NCBI GenBank assembly: GCA_036481345.1
Contig: JAZGHU010000058.1
Coordinates: 1 to 23,789 of the forward strand
DNA from: JAAOYC01 sp036481345
GTDB lineage: Archaea; Nanobdellota; Nanobdellia; Woesearchaeales; WJKL01
Direction of reading: 5' to 3'
DNA: 23,789 nt
A program made the translations under genes and the position numbers. The stretch's first letter is position 1, and every line of letters begins with the position of its first letter. Shown piece after piece: positions 1 through 8,103 of the stretch. Under the pieces are notes generated by a model, which saw only the letters and a list, made by a program, of their open reading frames with translations, was not told the origin of the DNA and did no database searches.

Positions 1-112
1 AAATGCAGAATTTGATGGAAACGACGAATATAATATCATAAAGACATTTACAAAAGATAAAGGAAGGCCTGATAGAATGGGATTAGGTGCTTGGTTTAAA
101 AAACTCTTTTAA
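1..112 (+). CDS. 3' end of an unidentified gene (partial)
   Basis: An open frame runs from the window edge (first full codon at base 2) to a TAA at 110-112. It encodes 36 residues ending in GLGAWFKKLF. The codon use matches the neighbours, and the stop lies only 6 nt before the ATG of the large surface-protein gene, so the two are probably co-transcribed. The visible part has no recognisable domain; it is polar, with a short hydrophobic/basic end. The family cannot be named from this tail. Confidence 0.55.
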   Translation, partial: NAEFDGNDEYNIIKTFTKDKGRPDRMGLGAWFKKLF

Positions 113-118
113 ATTAAA

Positions 119-3100
119 ATGATAAAAAAATTATTGACATTATTTTTATTGTTAATTCTAGTTCAGATAGTTTATGCTCTTGAAGAAGACCCAACAATAT
201 CTATCACAGCAAATCCAACAACAGCAACTACTTATACTACAATCAATGTAAAAGCAAAAGATTATCAAGATAATGCAGGAATAAATTGGGTAAAATTATA
301 CAAAAATGATGCTATCTATATAGAAAAAGATTGCGCAGGAGTAACTCCTTGTGCTATTACAAAATTAGACTATAATAGAACAGCACCAACTCATGTTTAT
401 TATGCTATTGCAGAAGATATCAGTGGCAACAAAGTAAGAACAAACAACATAACAGTAGACTTCATTGGAAACGATCCACCATCTATACAACCACTTCCAG
501 ACATTACAGTAGATGAAGGAAATCTGATAGACCTAACATCATACATCAACGCAACAGATCCTGACGGAGATAATCTAACTTTTAATATATCTCATCCTTT
601 TTATGCTAATTTAATCTATCAAACAAATTATTCAGATGCAGGAATTTATAATATCTCAGTAAGAGTTTATGATCCTTCTCAAGATTTTGATCAAGAAAAC
701 TTTACTTTAACAATCAATGATAAATCACCATTAGCTATTACACTTAATTCTCCTGCAAATGATACAGAAACAAATGTATCTGATATGACATTTAATTGTT
801 CAGCAACATCTTTTGCTGGAAATCTAACAAACATTACATTATATACAAACACAACAGGAGCATGGCTGCCAAATCAAACAAACATAGTATCTGGACTGAC
901 AAATGAAACTAATTTCACTATTAATAGTATTCCAGATGGAACATACATTTGGAACTGTCTGGCAACAGAATCAGTTGGAGATGTTCTTTTTGCTGAAGAC
1001 AACTACACATTTACTGTAGACACAACAGCACCATCTGTAACAAATCTAAATCCTGCTGGAAATAGCTTTGATGTCAATACTGTAATAAACATAAATGCAA
1101 CTATTACTGATTTAACAACTGTTTCATCTGCAAAAGTTAATATCACTCTTCCTAATGGAACAATACAACAACTTACACTTACAGAAAACAATAACACATA
1201 CAATACTGCTTTCACAATACCAATGCAGTTAGGATTATATAATGTTCTTCTCATTGCAGAAGATCAATTTGGATATATAAACAATACAGAAACAACAAAT
1301 TTCACAGCAATTGATTCAAATTCATTAGTAATCACTTCAATTGGTTGTATTCCATCAATAGCTAATTTAACGCAAAGCATAACATGTAATGCAACTGCTA
1401 CTGATGACTTTGGAGTTCATACTGTTTTAGCAAATGTAACTTTGCCTGATTTGACAGTAGCATCACAAACAGTAACTAATGTATCTAGTGATTATTCATT
1501 TACATTTACAAATAGTTTATTGCCTGGAACATACAATATTTTCTGGTGGGTTAATGATACAAGCGGCAACACACAAAACACAACAGACAGTTTTATTGTT
1601 AATGATGTAACTAAGCCAAATGTTACAAACTTGATTCCAACAAATGGCTCAACATTTAATGTAAGCAACATAATAGAAATAGCAGCAGACGCAGTTGATA
1701 ATATTGCTGTTGACGCTGTTACAGCAGAAATAACTCTGCCAGATTCTTCAACAGTACAATTGATACTATCAAACACAACAGGAAACAAGTACAATAATTC
1801 ATATACAATTCCAGCACAACTAGGAACATATACTATAACATTTACTGCTAATGACACAAGCAATAATATAAACAGCACAGAATCTACAAGCTTCACAGTT
1901 GTCAATTCTGCTCCAGTTATTTCAAATGTTCAAAACACAAGCATAACAAATGTATCAGTATTTATAACATGGGATACTGACGAGCCAGCTGATACTTCTA
2001 TTAACTACGGAACAACATTAAGCTTAGGAACTATTTCCTCATTATCAGAGAGCGCAACATCTCATAATAGAACATTAACTGGATTAACACAAAACACACT
2101 TTATTATTATAATGTAACATCATGCGATTCATTTAATTACTGTACAACAGACGGCCCATACTCATTTACAACATTGAAAAGCCCGCCTGTTACAACTGGA
2201 AATGTCATAATCAATGAAATAATGTATGATCCTGCAGGAGGAGATAATCCTCAGGAATGGATTGAAATCTATAATGCTGATACTTACGATATAAACATAA
2301 GTGCATGGAGTTTTTATGAAGATTCAACAAATCACGCATTAACATTAGTAAATGGAAATGATACATTAGCTCCAGGCGATTATGCTATAATTGCTGAAAA
2401 TGATATAACCTTCCTTGCAAATTATCCATTATATGCTGGAAATTTATTTGATTCATCTTGGGCTCTTCTTACAGCTGGCCCAGAATATCTTGAATTAAGA
2501 GATCCAAGCTTAGCCACAATGGATATTGTTAATTATTCCTCAACATGGGGGGATGATATAGAAAGCTATTCTTTAGAATTATACAATTCAATATTAGATA
2601 ATAATATAGGAACTAGTTGGCATACATCTGTTCCAATAAATGGAACTCCGGGTGCTGCAAACAGCGTTCCTCCAACATTCATAAATTGGAGTCAAGCTAA
2701 TATAAATATTGGAACAGGAGAATTAGGAGCAGGAGATATAACTAACACTACAAATATCACATCAGATGAAGTTAATACAAATGTTAATGTTGTATGTGAT
2801 TCAGGAAACTGTACTTTAATAACAGATGATTGGACAGACGGCACTAATATGATAGACGGGCAAAGCAATGTAGTAACTTTTACATGTTTAGATACAACAG
2901 CAGGAGCACTTTCAGCTGTGTTCAATGTAACATCTAATGAAGATACAACAGCAGATCAGATAACAGTAACCTGCACTATGAACCTTCCTCCAACATATTT
3001 AACAGGAACAATAACAAACTCAACATCTCCATTAAATAATACATTAATAGAACTTAGACAAGGAGCTGCTTTAATTAATTCAACAAATACAGATGCAGCA

Positions 3101-4444
3101 GGTTTCTATAACCTAAGTGTTGCTTATGGAGCAGACTATAATGTAACTGCTTCCCTTGTACCATATATTAATCAAACAAAAGCAGTTACAATGAATGGTG
3201 ATCAAGTAAGAGATTTCCTTTTAAGCAATTCAACTGGATGTGTTGAAAATTGGGGTTGTACTGGTTGGAGCTCTTGTTCAGGTGGAACTGAAACAAGAAC
3301 ATGTACTGATTCAAACTCTTGTGGAACGACAGTTACAAAACCAGCTGAATCTCAAACCTGCACTGTTAAAAAATCTTCATGTTTCCCTGCAGGAACAAAG
3401 ATATTAATGCGGGATAATACAGAAAAAAATATTGAAGATGTTAATGTAGGGGACATTGTAATAGGATTCGATGGAAATGCAAACATTCCTGTGGAAGTCC
3501 TTGAATTAGAATCTCCTGTTAGAGATCATATGTACACATTGTCCTTTGAAGATAATTCCACATTAAAACTAACAGCAGAGCATCCACTGTATACAAAAGA
3601 TGGTTGGAAGTCTATTTCACCAGAATCAACATCTTATGAAAATTCTCAATTAGATGTAGAAAAACTAGAAATAGGAGATAGTGTATTAAATAGTGAAGGA
3701 AAATATGTAACAATAACAAATATTGATTTTGAAAAAACAGTTATCCAAACATACAATCTAAAGAGCGTATCAGATAATAATAATTTCTATGCAAATGGAT
3801 TCCTTGCACACAATAAAGGTGGAACAACAATTAGTGGAGAAACATATTATATTAATGTAACAAAACAAGGAGTTTCTGTTGAATTAGAAAGAAGAGACAA
3901 AGCAGTATTTGACTTTGAACAACAACATACTGCTACTGCAACAGCAGTATCAATAACTACTGCCACAATATCCTTAGATTCAGAATCATATGTATTCGAT
4001 GTTGGAGATGATTATCTATTTGATCTGGACAATGATAATGTAAATGACCTATCTATTACATTGAATAAGATCCTCTCAAATAAAGCAACTTTCTTATTCA
4101 AATTAATAGAAGAAGAACAGACAACAACTAGTACTACTACAACTACATCTTCTACAACCACAACAACAGTAGAAGAACCAGACGCACCCTCTAGACTTGC
4201 AGGAGTATTCAGAGAAGAGATTGAAGATGGTTCAGGAGTAGGAGGAGCATCAATGTTCTTCAAGAAAGTAATAAAATCACCTTATCTAAAATATGTTGGA
4301 ATTGGATTTGGTGTATTAATACTAACATTAGCAATCATCAGTGGAATATCAAACAAAGACAAAATAATTCTGCTCTTTAAGAAAAACAGCAGTAAAAAGT
4401 CTAATTCAAAAAACACTGCTAAGAAAACTTCTAAAAAGAAATAA
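119..4444 (+). CDS. Giant membrane-anchored surface protein with lamin-tail, TSP1-like and Hint autoprocessing domains
   Basis: 1441 residues. What is visible, in order: a Sec signal peptide (about 1-20, ending VYA); an array of Ig/cadherin-like beta domains (about 25-600) with DPDGDNLTF-type motifs; a fibronectin-III-like stretch (about 600-690); a lamin-tail domain (about 695-820, starting VIINEIMYDPAGG); a carboxypeptidase-regulatory-like beta domain (about 960-1040); a Cys-rich thrombospondin-1-like module (about 1041-1083); a Hint domain (1088-1232); a Thr-rich stalk (about 1333-1355); one TM helix (about 1391-1411); and a Lys/Ser cytoplasmic tail. The Hint domain has Cys1 in SCFPAGTKIL, the block-B motif TAEH (1152-1155) and a terminal His-Asn (1231-1232), but the next residue is Lys, not Cys/Ser/Thr. 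Autocleavage is therefore more likely than splicing. The ectodomain is dense in N-x-S/T sequons, which suggests heavy N-glycosylation. The ATG follows the upstream stop by 6 nt, and the 3' end overlaps the convergent gene by 14 bp. The role in adhesion or host contact is inferred. Confidence 0.85.
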   Translation: MIKKLLTLFLLLILVQIVYALEEDPTISITANPTTATTYTTINVKAKDYQDNAGINWVKLYKNDAIYIEKDCAGVTPCAITKLDYNRTAPTHVYYAIAEDISGNKVRTNNITVDFIGNDPPSIQPLPDITVDEGNLIDLTSYINATDPDGDNLTFNISHPFYANLIYQTNYSDAGIYNISVRVYDPSQDFDQENFTLTINDKSPLAITLNSPANDTETNVSDMTFNCSATSFAGNLTNITLYTNTTGAWLPNQTNIVSGLTNETNFTINSIPDGTYIWNCLATESVGDVLFAEDNYTFTVDTTAPSVTNLNPAGNSFDVNTVININATITDLTTVSSAKVNITLPNGTIQQLTLTENNNTYNTAFTIPMQLGLYNVLLIAEDQFGYINNTETTNFTAIDSNSLVITSIGCIPSIANLTQSITCNATATDDFGVHTVLANVTLPDLTVASQTVTNVSSDYSFTFTNSLLPGTYNIFWWVNDTSGNTQNTTDSFIVNDVTKPNVTNLIPTNGSTFNVSNIIEIAADAVDNIAVDAVTAEITLPDSSTVQLILSNTTGNKYNNSYTIPAQLGTYTITFTANDTSNNINSTESTSFTVVNSAPVISNVQNTSITNVSVFITWDTDEPADTSINYGTTLSLGTISSLSESATSHNRTLTGLTQNTLYYYNVTSCDSFNYCTTDGPYSFTTLKSPPVTTGNVIINEIMYDPAGGDNPQEWIEIYNADTYDINISAWSFYEDSTNHALTLVNGNDTLAPGDYAIIAENDITFLANYPLYAGNLFDSSWALLTAGPEYLELRDPSLATMDIVNYSSTWGDDIESYSLELYNSILDNNIGTSWHTSVPINGTPGAANSVPPTFINWSQANINIGTGELGAGDITNTTNITSDEVNTNVNVVCDSGNCTLITDDWTDGTNMIDGQSNVVTFTCLDTTAGALSAVFNVTSNEDTTADQITVTCTMNLPPTYLTGTITNSTSPLNNTLIELRQGAALINSTNTDAAGFYNLSVAYGADYNVTASLVPYINQTKAVTMNGDQVRDFLLSNSTGCVENWGCTGWSSCSGGTETRTCTDSNSCGTTVTKPAESQTCTVKKSSCFPAGTKILMRDNTEKNIEDVNVGDIVIGFDGNANIPVEVLELESPVRDHMYTLSFEDNSTLKLTAEHPLYTKDGWKSISPESTSYENSQLDVEKLEIGDSVLNSEGKYVTITNIDFEKTVIQTYNLKSVSDNNNFYANGFLAHNKGGTTISGETYYINVTKQGVSVELERRDKAVFDFEQQHTATATAVSITTATISLDSESYVFDVGDDYLFDLDNDNVNDLSITLNKILSNKATFLFKLIEEEQTTTSTTTTTSSTTTTTVEEPDAPSRLAGVFREEIEDGSGVGGASMFFKKVIKSPYLKYVGIGFGVLILTLAIISGISNKDKIILLFKKNSSKKSNSKNTAKKTSKKK
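3380..3814 (+). other. Hint (hedgehog/intein-type) domain coding segment
   Basis: This segment encodes residues 1088-1232 of the surface protein, 145 aa, the size of an endonuclease-free mini-intein or bacterial-intein-like domain. It has the N-terminal nucleophile Cys (TGT at 3380-3382), the block-A continuation FPAGTKIL, VGDIVIGFDG, the block-B TAEHPLYT with its His at 3581-3583, and the C-terminal block FYANGFLAHN ending at 3814. The +1 codon is AAA (Lys), so classic protein splicing through a +1 Cys/Ser/Thr cannot occur. N-terminal thioester cleavage at Cys1088 and Asn cyclisation at Asn1232 both remain chemically possible. Confidence 0.8.
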
Positions 4445-5690
4445 TAACTTCAACATCAATTCTTTCTTTTATCTTTTCTTCTAACTCTTTTTTAATAACA
4501 TCTAGATCTATTTGATTATATTTTTTCTCAGCTAAATCAATATCTTCTTTCTGTTTTTTCAACTTAAAAGAATTGTGTTCAATATTATACTCTATATCTT
4601 TGATCTGAGATTTTACTGGATTAGAACTGATGTTTCTTTTAACATCTTCTTTCTTCTCCTCTAACTCATCATGCTCAGAGATAATTGTTTTTAATTTTTG
4701 AGGAAAGATATTTTCAATTCCCTTCAGCACTTTGTCTCTTTTCTTATCTCTTAAATCAACACTTCCTGATTTAATGCTTCTTTCCATATTTTCCAATAAT
4801 TGAACAATCTTAAGCTCTTTATCATTGAACAATGCCTTAACAGAAGATGCAATATATTCTCTGACTAATTTTTCATTCTCAAGAGTCACTCTTTCAAACT
4901 TTTTTAATCCCGTTTCAATAGTAGAAAACAATTCAATTACTTCATGTTCTCTATTTTTAATTGAATCTTCAATCTCTCCAAGTCTTTTATTGTACTCTGC
5001 TAATCTTTTATAATCTCCGCTTTCTTTAAGACCTTCAATCTTATCTTCATATTCCTTCTTTTTATTTTCAAATCCTTGAAGCAGTTCTCTTTTCTCCTTA
5101 AGCTGCTCTTTAAGATCTTTTCTTTTCTTTATAGATTCAATCAATCCATCAATATCTTCTTTTATTTTATCAATCTCTCCTACTTTGCTTTTCTCTGTTT
5201 TTTCCTTAATCTGTTTAGATAAATTAGAAATTTTCTTTAGATCATTAGCAACATTCTTCAGCTCATCAGAAAATAAATGTTGGACAGCTTGATAGCTTTT
5301 TCCAGTTGTCTTTCCAACTTGAGTCAAACCCTCATCAATATCAAATGCAGCCCTTTTTCCATCTACATAATTAATCTCTTTTGGAAACTCAATATTATTA
5401 ATAAAATGAGATAACACTCTGCAATAACTCTCCCTATGCCCAACCACAATCTGCCTTATTTTATCTTGAATCTTATCAGAATCCTTCATCTCTGCATTAT
5501 TTAATGTAGCTAAATTTTCTCTTAAACTTCCCAATACCTCTTTGATTTCATTAAAATCACTCTCAAGAGAGATATTCAACTCTTCAAAAACATGCTTTGT
5601 CTTATCAGAAAACCATTTAGATATATCACTAATATTAACTTCTGCTTTTTCTACTTCTTTTTTGAATAATTCCTTAAAAAACTTAAACAT
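4431..5690 (-). CDS. Coiled-coil protein of unknown function
   Basis: 419 residues with no signal peptide or TM helix, so cytosolic. The N-terminal part (about 1-135) is mixed helical and includes a small conserved-looking patch (GHRESYCRVLSH...FPKEINYVDGKRAAFDID). The rest is mostly charged heptad-like coiled coil rich in Lys/Glu (about 140-260 and 330-412), interrupted near 265-330. I do not recognise the family. The architecture resembles scaffolding or SMC-like arm proteins, but no Walker motifs are present. The start at 5690 is supported by a TTTAAA box 23 bp upstream (5713-5718), shared with divergent rnp4. The 3' end overlaps the surface-protein gene by 14 bp in convergent orientation. 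Confidence 0.8.
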   Translation of the reverse strand: MFKFFKELFKKEVEKAEVNISDISKWFSDKTKHVFEELNISLESDFNEIKEVLGSLRENLATLNNAEMKDSDKIQDKIRQIVVGHRESYCRVLSHFINNIEFPKEINYVDGKRAAFDIDEGLTQVGKTTGKSYQAVQHLFSDELKNVANDLKKISNLSKQIKEKTEKSKVGEIDKIKEDIDGLIESIKKRKDLKEQLKEKRELLQGFENKKKEYEDKIEGLKESGDYKRLAEYNKRLGEIEDSIKNREHEVIELFSTIETGLKKFERVTLENEKLVREYIASSVKALFNDKELKIVQLLENMERSIKSGSVDLRDKKRDKVLKGIENIFPQKLKTIISEHDELEEKKEDVKRNISSNPVKSQIKDIEYNIEHNSFKLKKQKEDIDLAEKKYNQIDLDVIKKELEEKIKERIDVEVIISF

Positions 5691-5712
5691 AACAACTATA
5701 AATCTGCAAAGA

Positions 5713-5718
5713 TTTAAA
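5713..5718. promoter_or_regulatory. Shared bidirectional TATA box between the coiled-coil gene and rnp4
   Basis: TTTAAA is self-complementary and is the only TATA-like element in the 54 bp between ATG 5690 (-) and ATG 5745 (+). Its centre is about 26 bp from the first and about 29 bp from the second. This fits leaderless transcription in both directions and favours 5745 over 5736 as the rnp4 start. Confidence 0.5.
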
Positions 5719-5744
5719 AAGTTGATTGTAATTTAATGGATATA

Positions 5745-6113
5745 ATGGAGAAAAGATATCAAAGGAAATCCTCTAAAAACAAGGAAATTGCTAGAGAACG
5801 AATCAAAGTTTTGTTCAAGCAGGCAAAAAAGGTCTTTAATAAAGATAAATCTCTAGCAAATAGATATGTAAAACTAGCTAGAGAATTGGCAATGAAATTC
5901 AAGATAAGAATCCCACCAGAATTAAAAAGAAGATTCTGCAAACACTGCTATAAATACCTCATGCCTGGGAAAAACGTTAGAGTCAGGACAAGAGAAGGAA
6001 AAGTTATATACTATTGTTTAGAATGTAAAAAATATATGAGATTCCCTTATCTAAGAGAAAAGATAGCCAGACGACAAAGGAGTCTGACTCTTCGCAAAGC
6101 AAAGAGAAAATGA
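5745..6113 (+). CDS. rnp4: Ribonuclease P protein component 4 (Rpp21/Rpr2 family)
   Basis: Small, very basic protein of about 122 residues. RNase P protein 4 pairs with Rpp29 and helps the RNase P RNA bind and cleave pre-tRNA 5' leaders. The family's zinc ribbon is complete: CKHC and CLEC (Cys 65, 68, 91 and 94 counted from this start). It follows an N-terminal helical region with the typical ARERI..LF..A and LA.RYV..AR..AM pattern, and the C-terminus is Arg/Lys-rich. An in-frame ATG also exists at 5736, but the TATA position favours 5745. It stands divergent from the coiled-coil gene and immediately upstream of the dph2 fragment. Confidence 0.92.
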   Translation: MEKRYQRKSSKNKEIARERIKVLFKQAKKVFNKDKSLANRYVKLARELAMKFKIRIPPELKRRFCKHCYKYLMPGKNVRVRTREGKVIYYCLECKKYMRFPYLREKIARRQRSLTLRKAKRK

Positions 6114-6156
6114 AACTTACGAATAAGATGAGTAAGGTTTGGAATTTTTGAAAAAA

Positions 6157-6414
6157 ATGGCAAAATACGATCTAGAACTAAATAAAGCAATAGAAAAAAT
6201 TAAAAAAAGCAAAGCAAAACTAGTATGTATTCAGCTGCCAGATGGACTGAAAAGCAAAGCACGCGACATACAAACAGAAATAGAATCAAATACCTCTGCA
6301 AAAGTTATCATCTGGCTAGGAAGTTGTTATGGGGCATGTGATATCCCGCTCCATATTAAAAAACAAGGTATTGATTTATTAATTCAGTGGGGACATTCAG
6401 AATGGAAATACTAA
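6157..6414 (+). pseudogene. dph2: Truncated Dph2 (diphthamide synthesis step 1), N-terminal domain only
   Basis: About 85 residues from ATG 6157 (MAKYDLELNKAIEKI). The in-frame TTG at 6139 is less likely, because the 6157 start gives the normal Dph2 N-terminus. It matches the first Dph2 domain: CIQLPDGLK, a helix, VIIWLGSCYGACDIPLHIKKQGIDLLIQWGHS, including the YGACD cysteine that helps hold the 4Fe-4S cluster. Archaeal Dph2 is normally about 300-350 aa with three such domains and transfers the aminocarboxypropyl group of SAM to elongation factor 2. Here the frame stops four residues after GHS, and the other two domains and their cluster cysteines are absent in all frames downstream. It is probably a broken gene; a separately encoded remainder elsewhere cannot be excluded. 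DphB is intact at 22022. Confidence 0.75.
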
Positions 6415-6448
6415 ATAAGGGGCGAAACTGTTAATGGAAGTACTAAAT
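6401..6448 (+). repeat. Near-perfect 16-bp direct repeat at the dph2 break and the next gene's start
   Basis: AATGGAAATACTAAAT (6401-6416) covers the last dph2 codons, and AATGGAAGTACTAAAT (6433-6448) covers the start of the GDPD gene. They match at 15 of 16 bases, 32 bp apart. The layout fits a small rearrangement that duplicated the next gene's start at the point where dph2 is cut. Confidence 0.6.
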
Positions 6449-7531
6449 CTACTCTTGGCTGCAATAACAGCAATGTTAGGATTGCCAATTGGGTTTCTCC
6501 TAGCAAAAGTTGCAAAAGAAGAATTAAAACAAGGAGAATTTTACTTCAACTGGATGCAGATAATAATCTTGATCTTAGCAGTAAATATCTTTTTCTATTC
6601 ACTTAAACTACCGATCTCAACATTTATATTAATCTTTATAATAACCTCTTCTCTTATAATAAAATCCAAACCAAAAGCAGTAATGGGTTATATTTTACTA
6701 GCAGTTCTAGTTTACCTTAGATTAGGAAATGATAATTTCATAATCACAGCTGCTGCATTGACATTCTTATATGGACTTCCAACAGCTGCATTAATCAAAA
6801 GAGAAGGCATTAGAGCACTAAAAACACCACTTAGTTATATCAAAAAAGAAACAATGATCATAGGACATAGAGGAGCTCCTAAACATGCCCCTGAAAACAC
6901 AATTGGTTCTATTAAAAAAGCAATTGAACTAGGAGCTGATATGATAGAGATTGATACAAGGCTAACTAAAGATAAAAAAATAGTAATCATGCATGATCAT
7001 ACTGTTAACAGAACAACAAATGGAAAAGGAAATGTAAATAATCTAACCTTAAAAGAAATTAAAAAGTTAAAAACAAAAAATAATGAATCAGTCCCAACAT
7101 TGCAAGAAGTAGTTAGTCTTCTAAAAAAGAAAAAAATTGAGATTAATATTCACATAAAAGATAATGAAGCAACAGATAGAGTAGTAAATCTAATTAAAAA
7201 GAATAATTTTCAGAGAAAAACAATGATTTCTTCTTTTGATGAAGATACATTAGAAAGAGTAAAAAAACTTTCTCCAGCAATAAGAACAGCATATGCATTT
7301 GCACAGCCAAAATTGAAATGCATCAGTATAGGAAAAAAATTAGATGTTTATGCCATACATCCAATGTATAATATATTAACAGAAAGGATGGTGCTAAGAG
7401 CACATAAAAATGGATTTAAAGTAAATGTTTGGACAATAAGAAGTAAACTTCATGCAATGAAAGCAAAATTTCTTTATAGAGTAGATGGATTAATAACAGA
7501 TGACCCTTTGCTCTATACTAGACGAAAGTAA
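6434..7531 (+). CDS. Membrane-anchored glycerophosphodiester phosphodiesterase
   Basis: 365 residues. Residues 1-125 hold about five hydrophobic segments (roughly 4-25, 41-57, 62-76, 84-96 and 101-120). Residues 140-362 form a GDPD TIM-barrel domain: IGHRG (His145, Arg146), PENT (Glu154), EIDTRLTKD (Glu172, Asp174) and MHDHTVNRTTNGKG (His187), the metal-binding and catalytic set of the family. It also has the expected C-terminal VNVWTI and DGLITDDP motifs. It should hydrolyse glycerophosphodiesters to glycerol phosphate and an alcohol at the membrane; the archaeal substrate is unknown. A weak Shine-Dalgarno (AAGGGG, 6417-6422) precedes the ATG. It lies 1 bp from convergent carS, another lipid gene, which suggests a role in phospholipid turnover. 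Confidence 0.85.
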   Translation: MEVLNLLLAAITAMLGLPIGFLLAKVAKEELKQGEFYFNWMQIIILILAVNIFFYSLKLPISTFILIFIITSSLIIKSKPKAVMGYILLAVLVYLRLGNDNFIITAAALTFLYGLPTAALIKREGIRALKTPLSYIKKETMIIGHRGAPKHAPENTIGSIKKAIELGADMIEIDTRLTKDKKIVIMHDHTVNRTTNGKGNVNNLTLKEIKKLKTKNNESVPTLQEVVSLLKKKKIEINIHIKDNEATDRVVNLIKKNNFQRKTMISSFDEDTLERVKKLSPAIRTAYAFAQPKLKCISIGKKLDVYAIHPMYNILTERMVLRAHKNGFKVNVWTIRSKLHAMKAKFLYRVDGLITDDPLLYTRRK

Positions 7532-7532
7532 T

Positions 7533-8048
7533 CTACCACTTGTCATCATTTAGTTTTAGATAATAACCAATATGGTTTGTTATTATATGCAATACAAAGT
7601 TAAGAATAAGAACAGTAACAACTATCTGCAATGTTGGAGCAAACATAAGTGAAACAAATAACAAACTTCCAATAGAATAATCAAGCTGGTCCCATGGGAT
7701 GAACTTTCCTCCTGGCTTTATTCCAACTTTTCTCTTAAAAAAACTCTTAATAATATCTCCAATCAAAGCTCCTGCTCCTAATAAGAATCCTATAGAAAAC
7801 CAATTAGTATAATCAATAAATCCTAGATTAAAGAAAAATTCATATTCCTGAAGAACAAATTGAATATAAGCTAAAATAATTCCTGCAATAACTCCAAAAA
7901 CAAGCCCTCTCCAAGTCTTATGATCTCCAAGCAGTTCCTTGTGAATTGGTTTATTCAGAAAATTAACTTTTTTCACAAAGACGGGCATCATATTAGCAAA
8001 ATATGCAGGAACCATAAGATACATACATTGCAAGATAAACATTAACAT
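7533..8048 (-). CDS. carS: CDP-archaeol synthase
   Basis: 171 residues with about five TM helices. CarS transfers CMP from CTP to 2,3-di-O-geranylgeranylglycerol phosphate, activating the archaeal lipid core before head-group attachment. Visible family signatures: PAYFANMMPV near the N-terminus, GDHKTWRG (41-48), GAGALIGDIIKSFFKR (91-106), VGIKPGG and PWDQLDY (118-124). The length is normal for the family. The ATG at 8048 and an in-frame ATG two codons later (8042) are both possible. It is divergent from the radical SAM gene, with a self-complementary AT box between them. Confidence 0.93.
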   Translation of the reverse strand: MLMFILQCMYLMVPAYFANMMPVFVKKVNFLNKPIHKELLGDHKTWRGLVFGVIAGIILAYIQFVLQEYEFFFNLGFIDYTNWFSIGFLLGAGALIGDIIKSFFKRKVGIKPGGKFIPWDQLDYSIGSLLFVSLMFAPTLQIVVTVLILNFVLHIITNHIGYYLKLNDDKW

Positions 8049-8073
8049 ATTATATTCACTGAAATCAGGAACC

Positions 8074-8087
8074 TATATAAATATATA
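8074..8087. promoter_or_regulatory. Bidirectional TATA element between carS and the radical SAM gene
   Basis: The sequence tatataaatatata reads as a TATA box on both strands and is the only such element in the 55-bp gap. Its centre is about 24 bp from ATG 8104 (+) and about 32 bp from ATG 8048 (-). Confidence 0.5.
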
Positions 8088-8103
8088 AGGTTTTCTACAG
8101 CCA

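Noticed and set aside
1492..1905. 137-codon minus-strand ORF inside the surface-protein gene
   Set aside because: It lies wholly within a well-supported coding region and has the Val/Ser/Leu composition expected of an antisense shadow.
6110..6151. 13-codon ORF with an ATGA overlap behind rnp4 (MKLTNKMSKVWNF)
   Set aside because: It is too short to support, and out of frame with dph2. The natural Dph2 start is ATG 6157.
6415..7531. Continuation of dph2 by a frameshift into the GDPD region
   Set aside because: No frame downstream of 6414 shows Dph2 domain 2 or 3 motifs; the GDPD gene starts with unrelated membrane helices.
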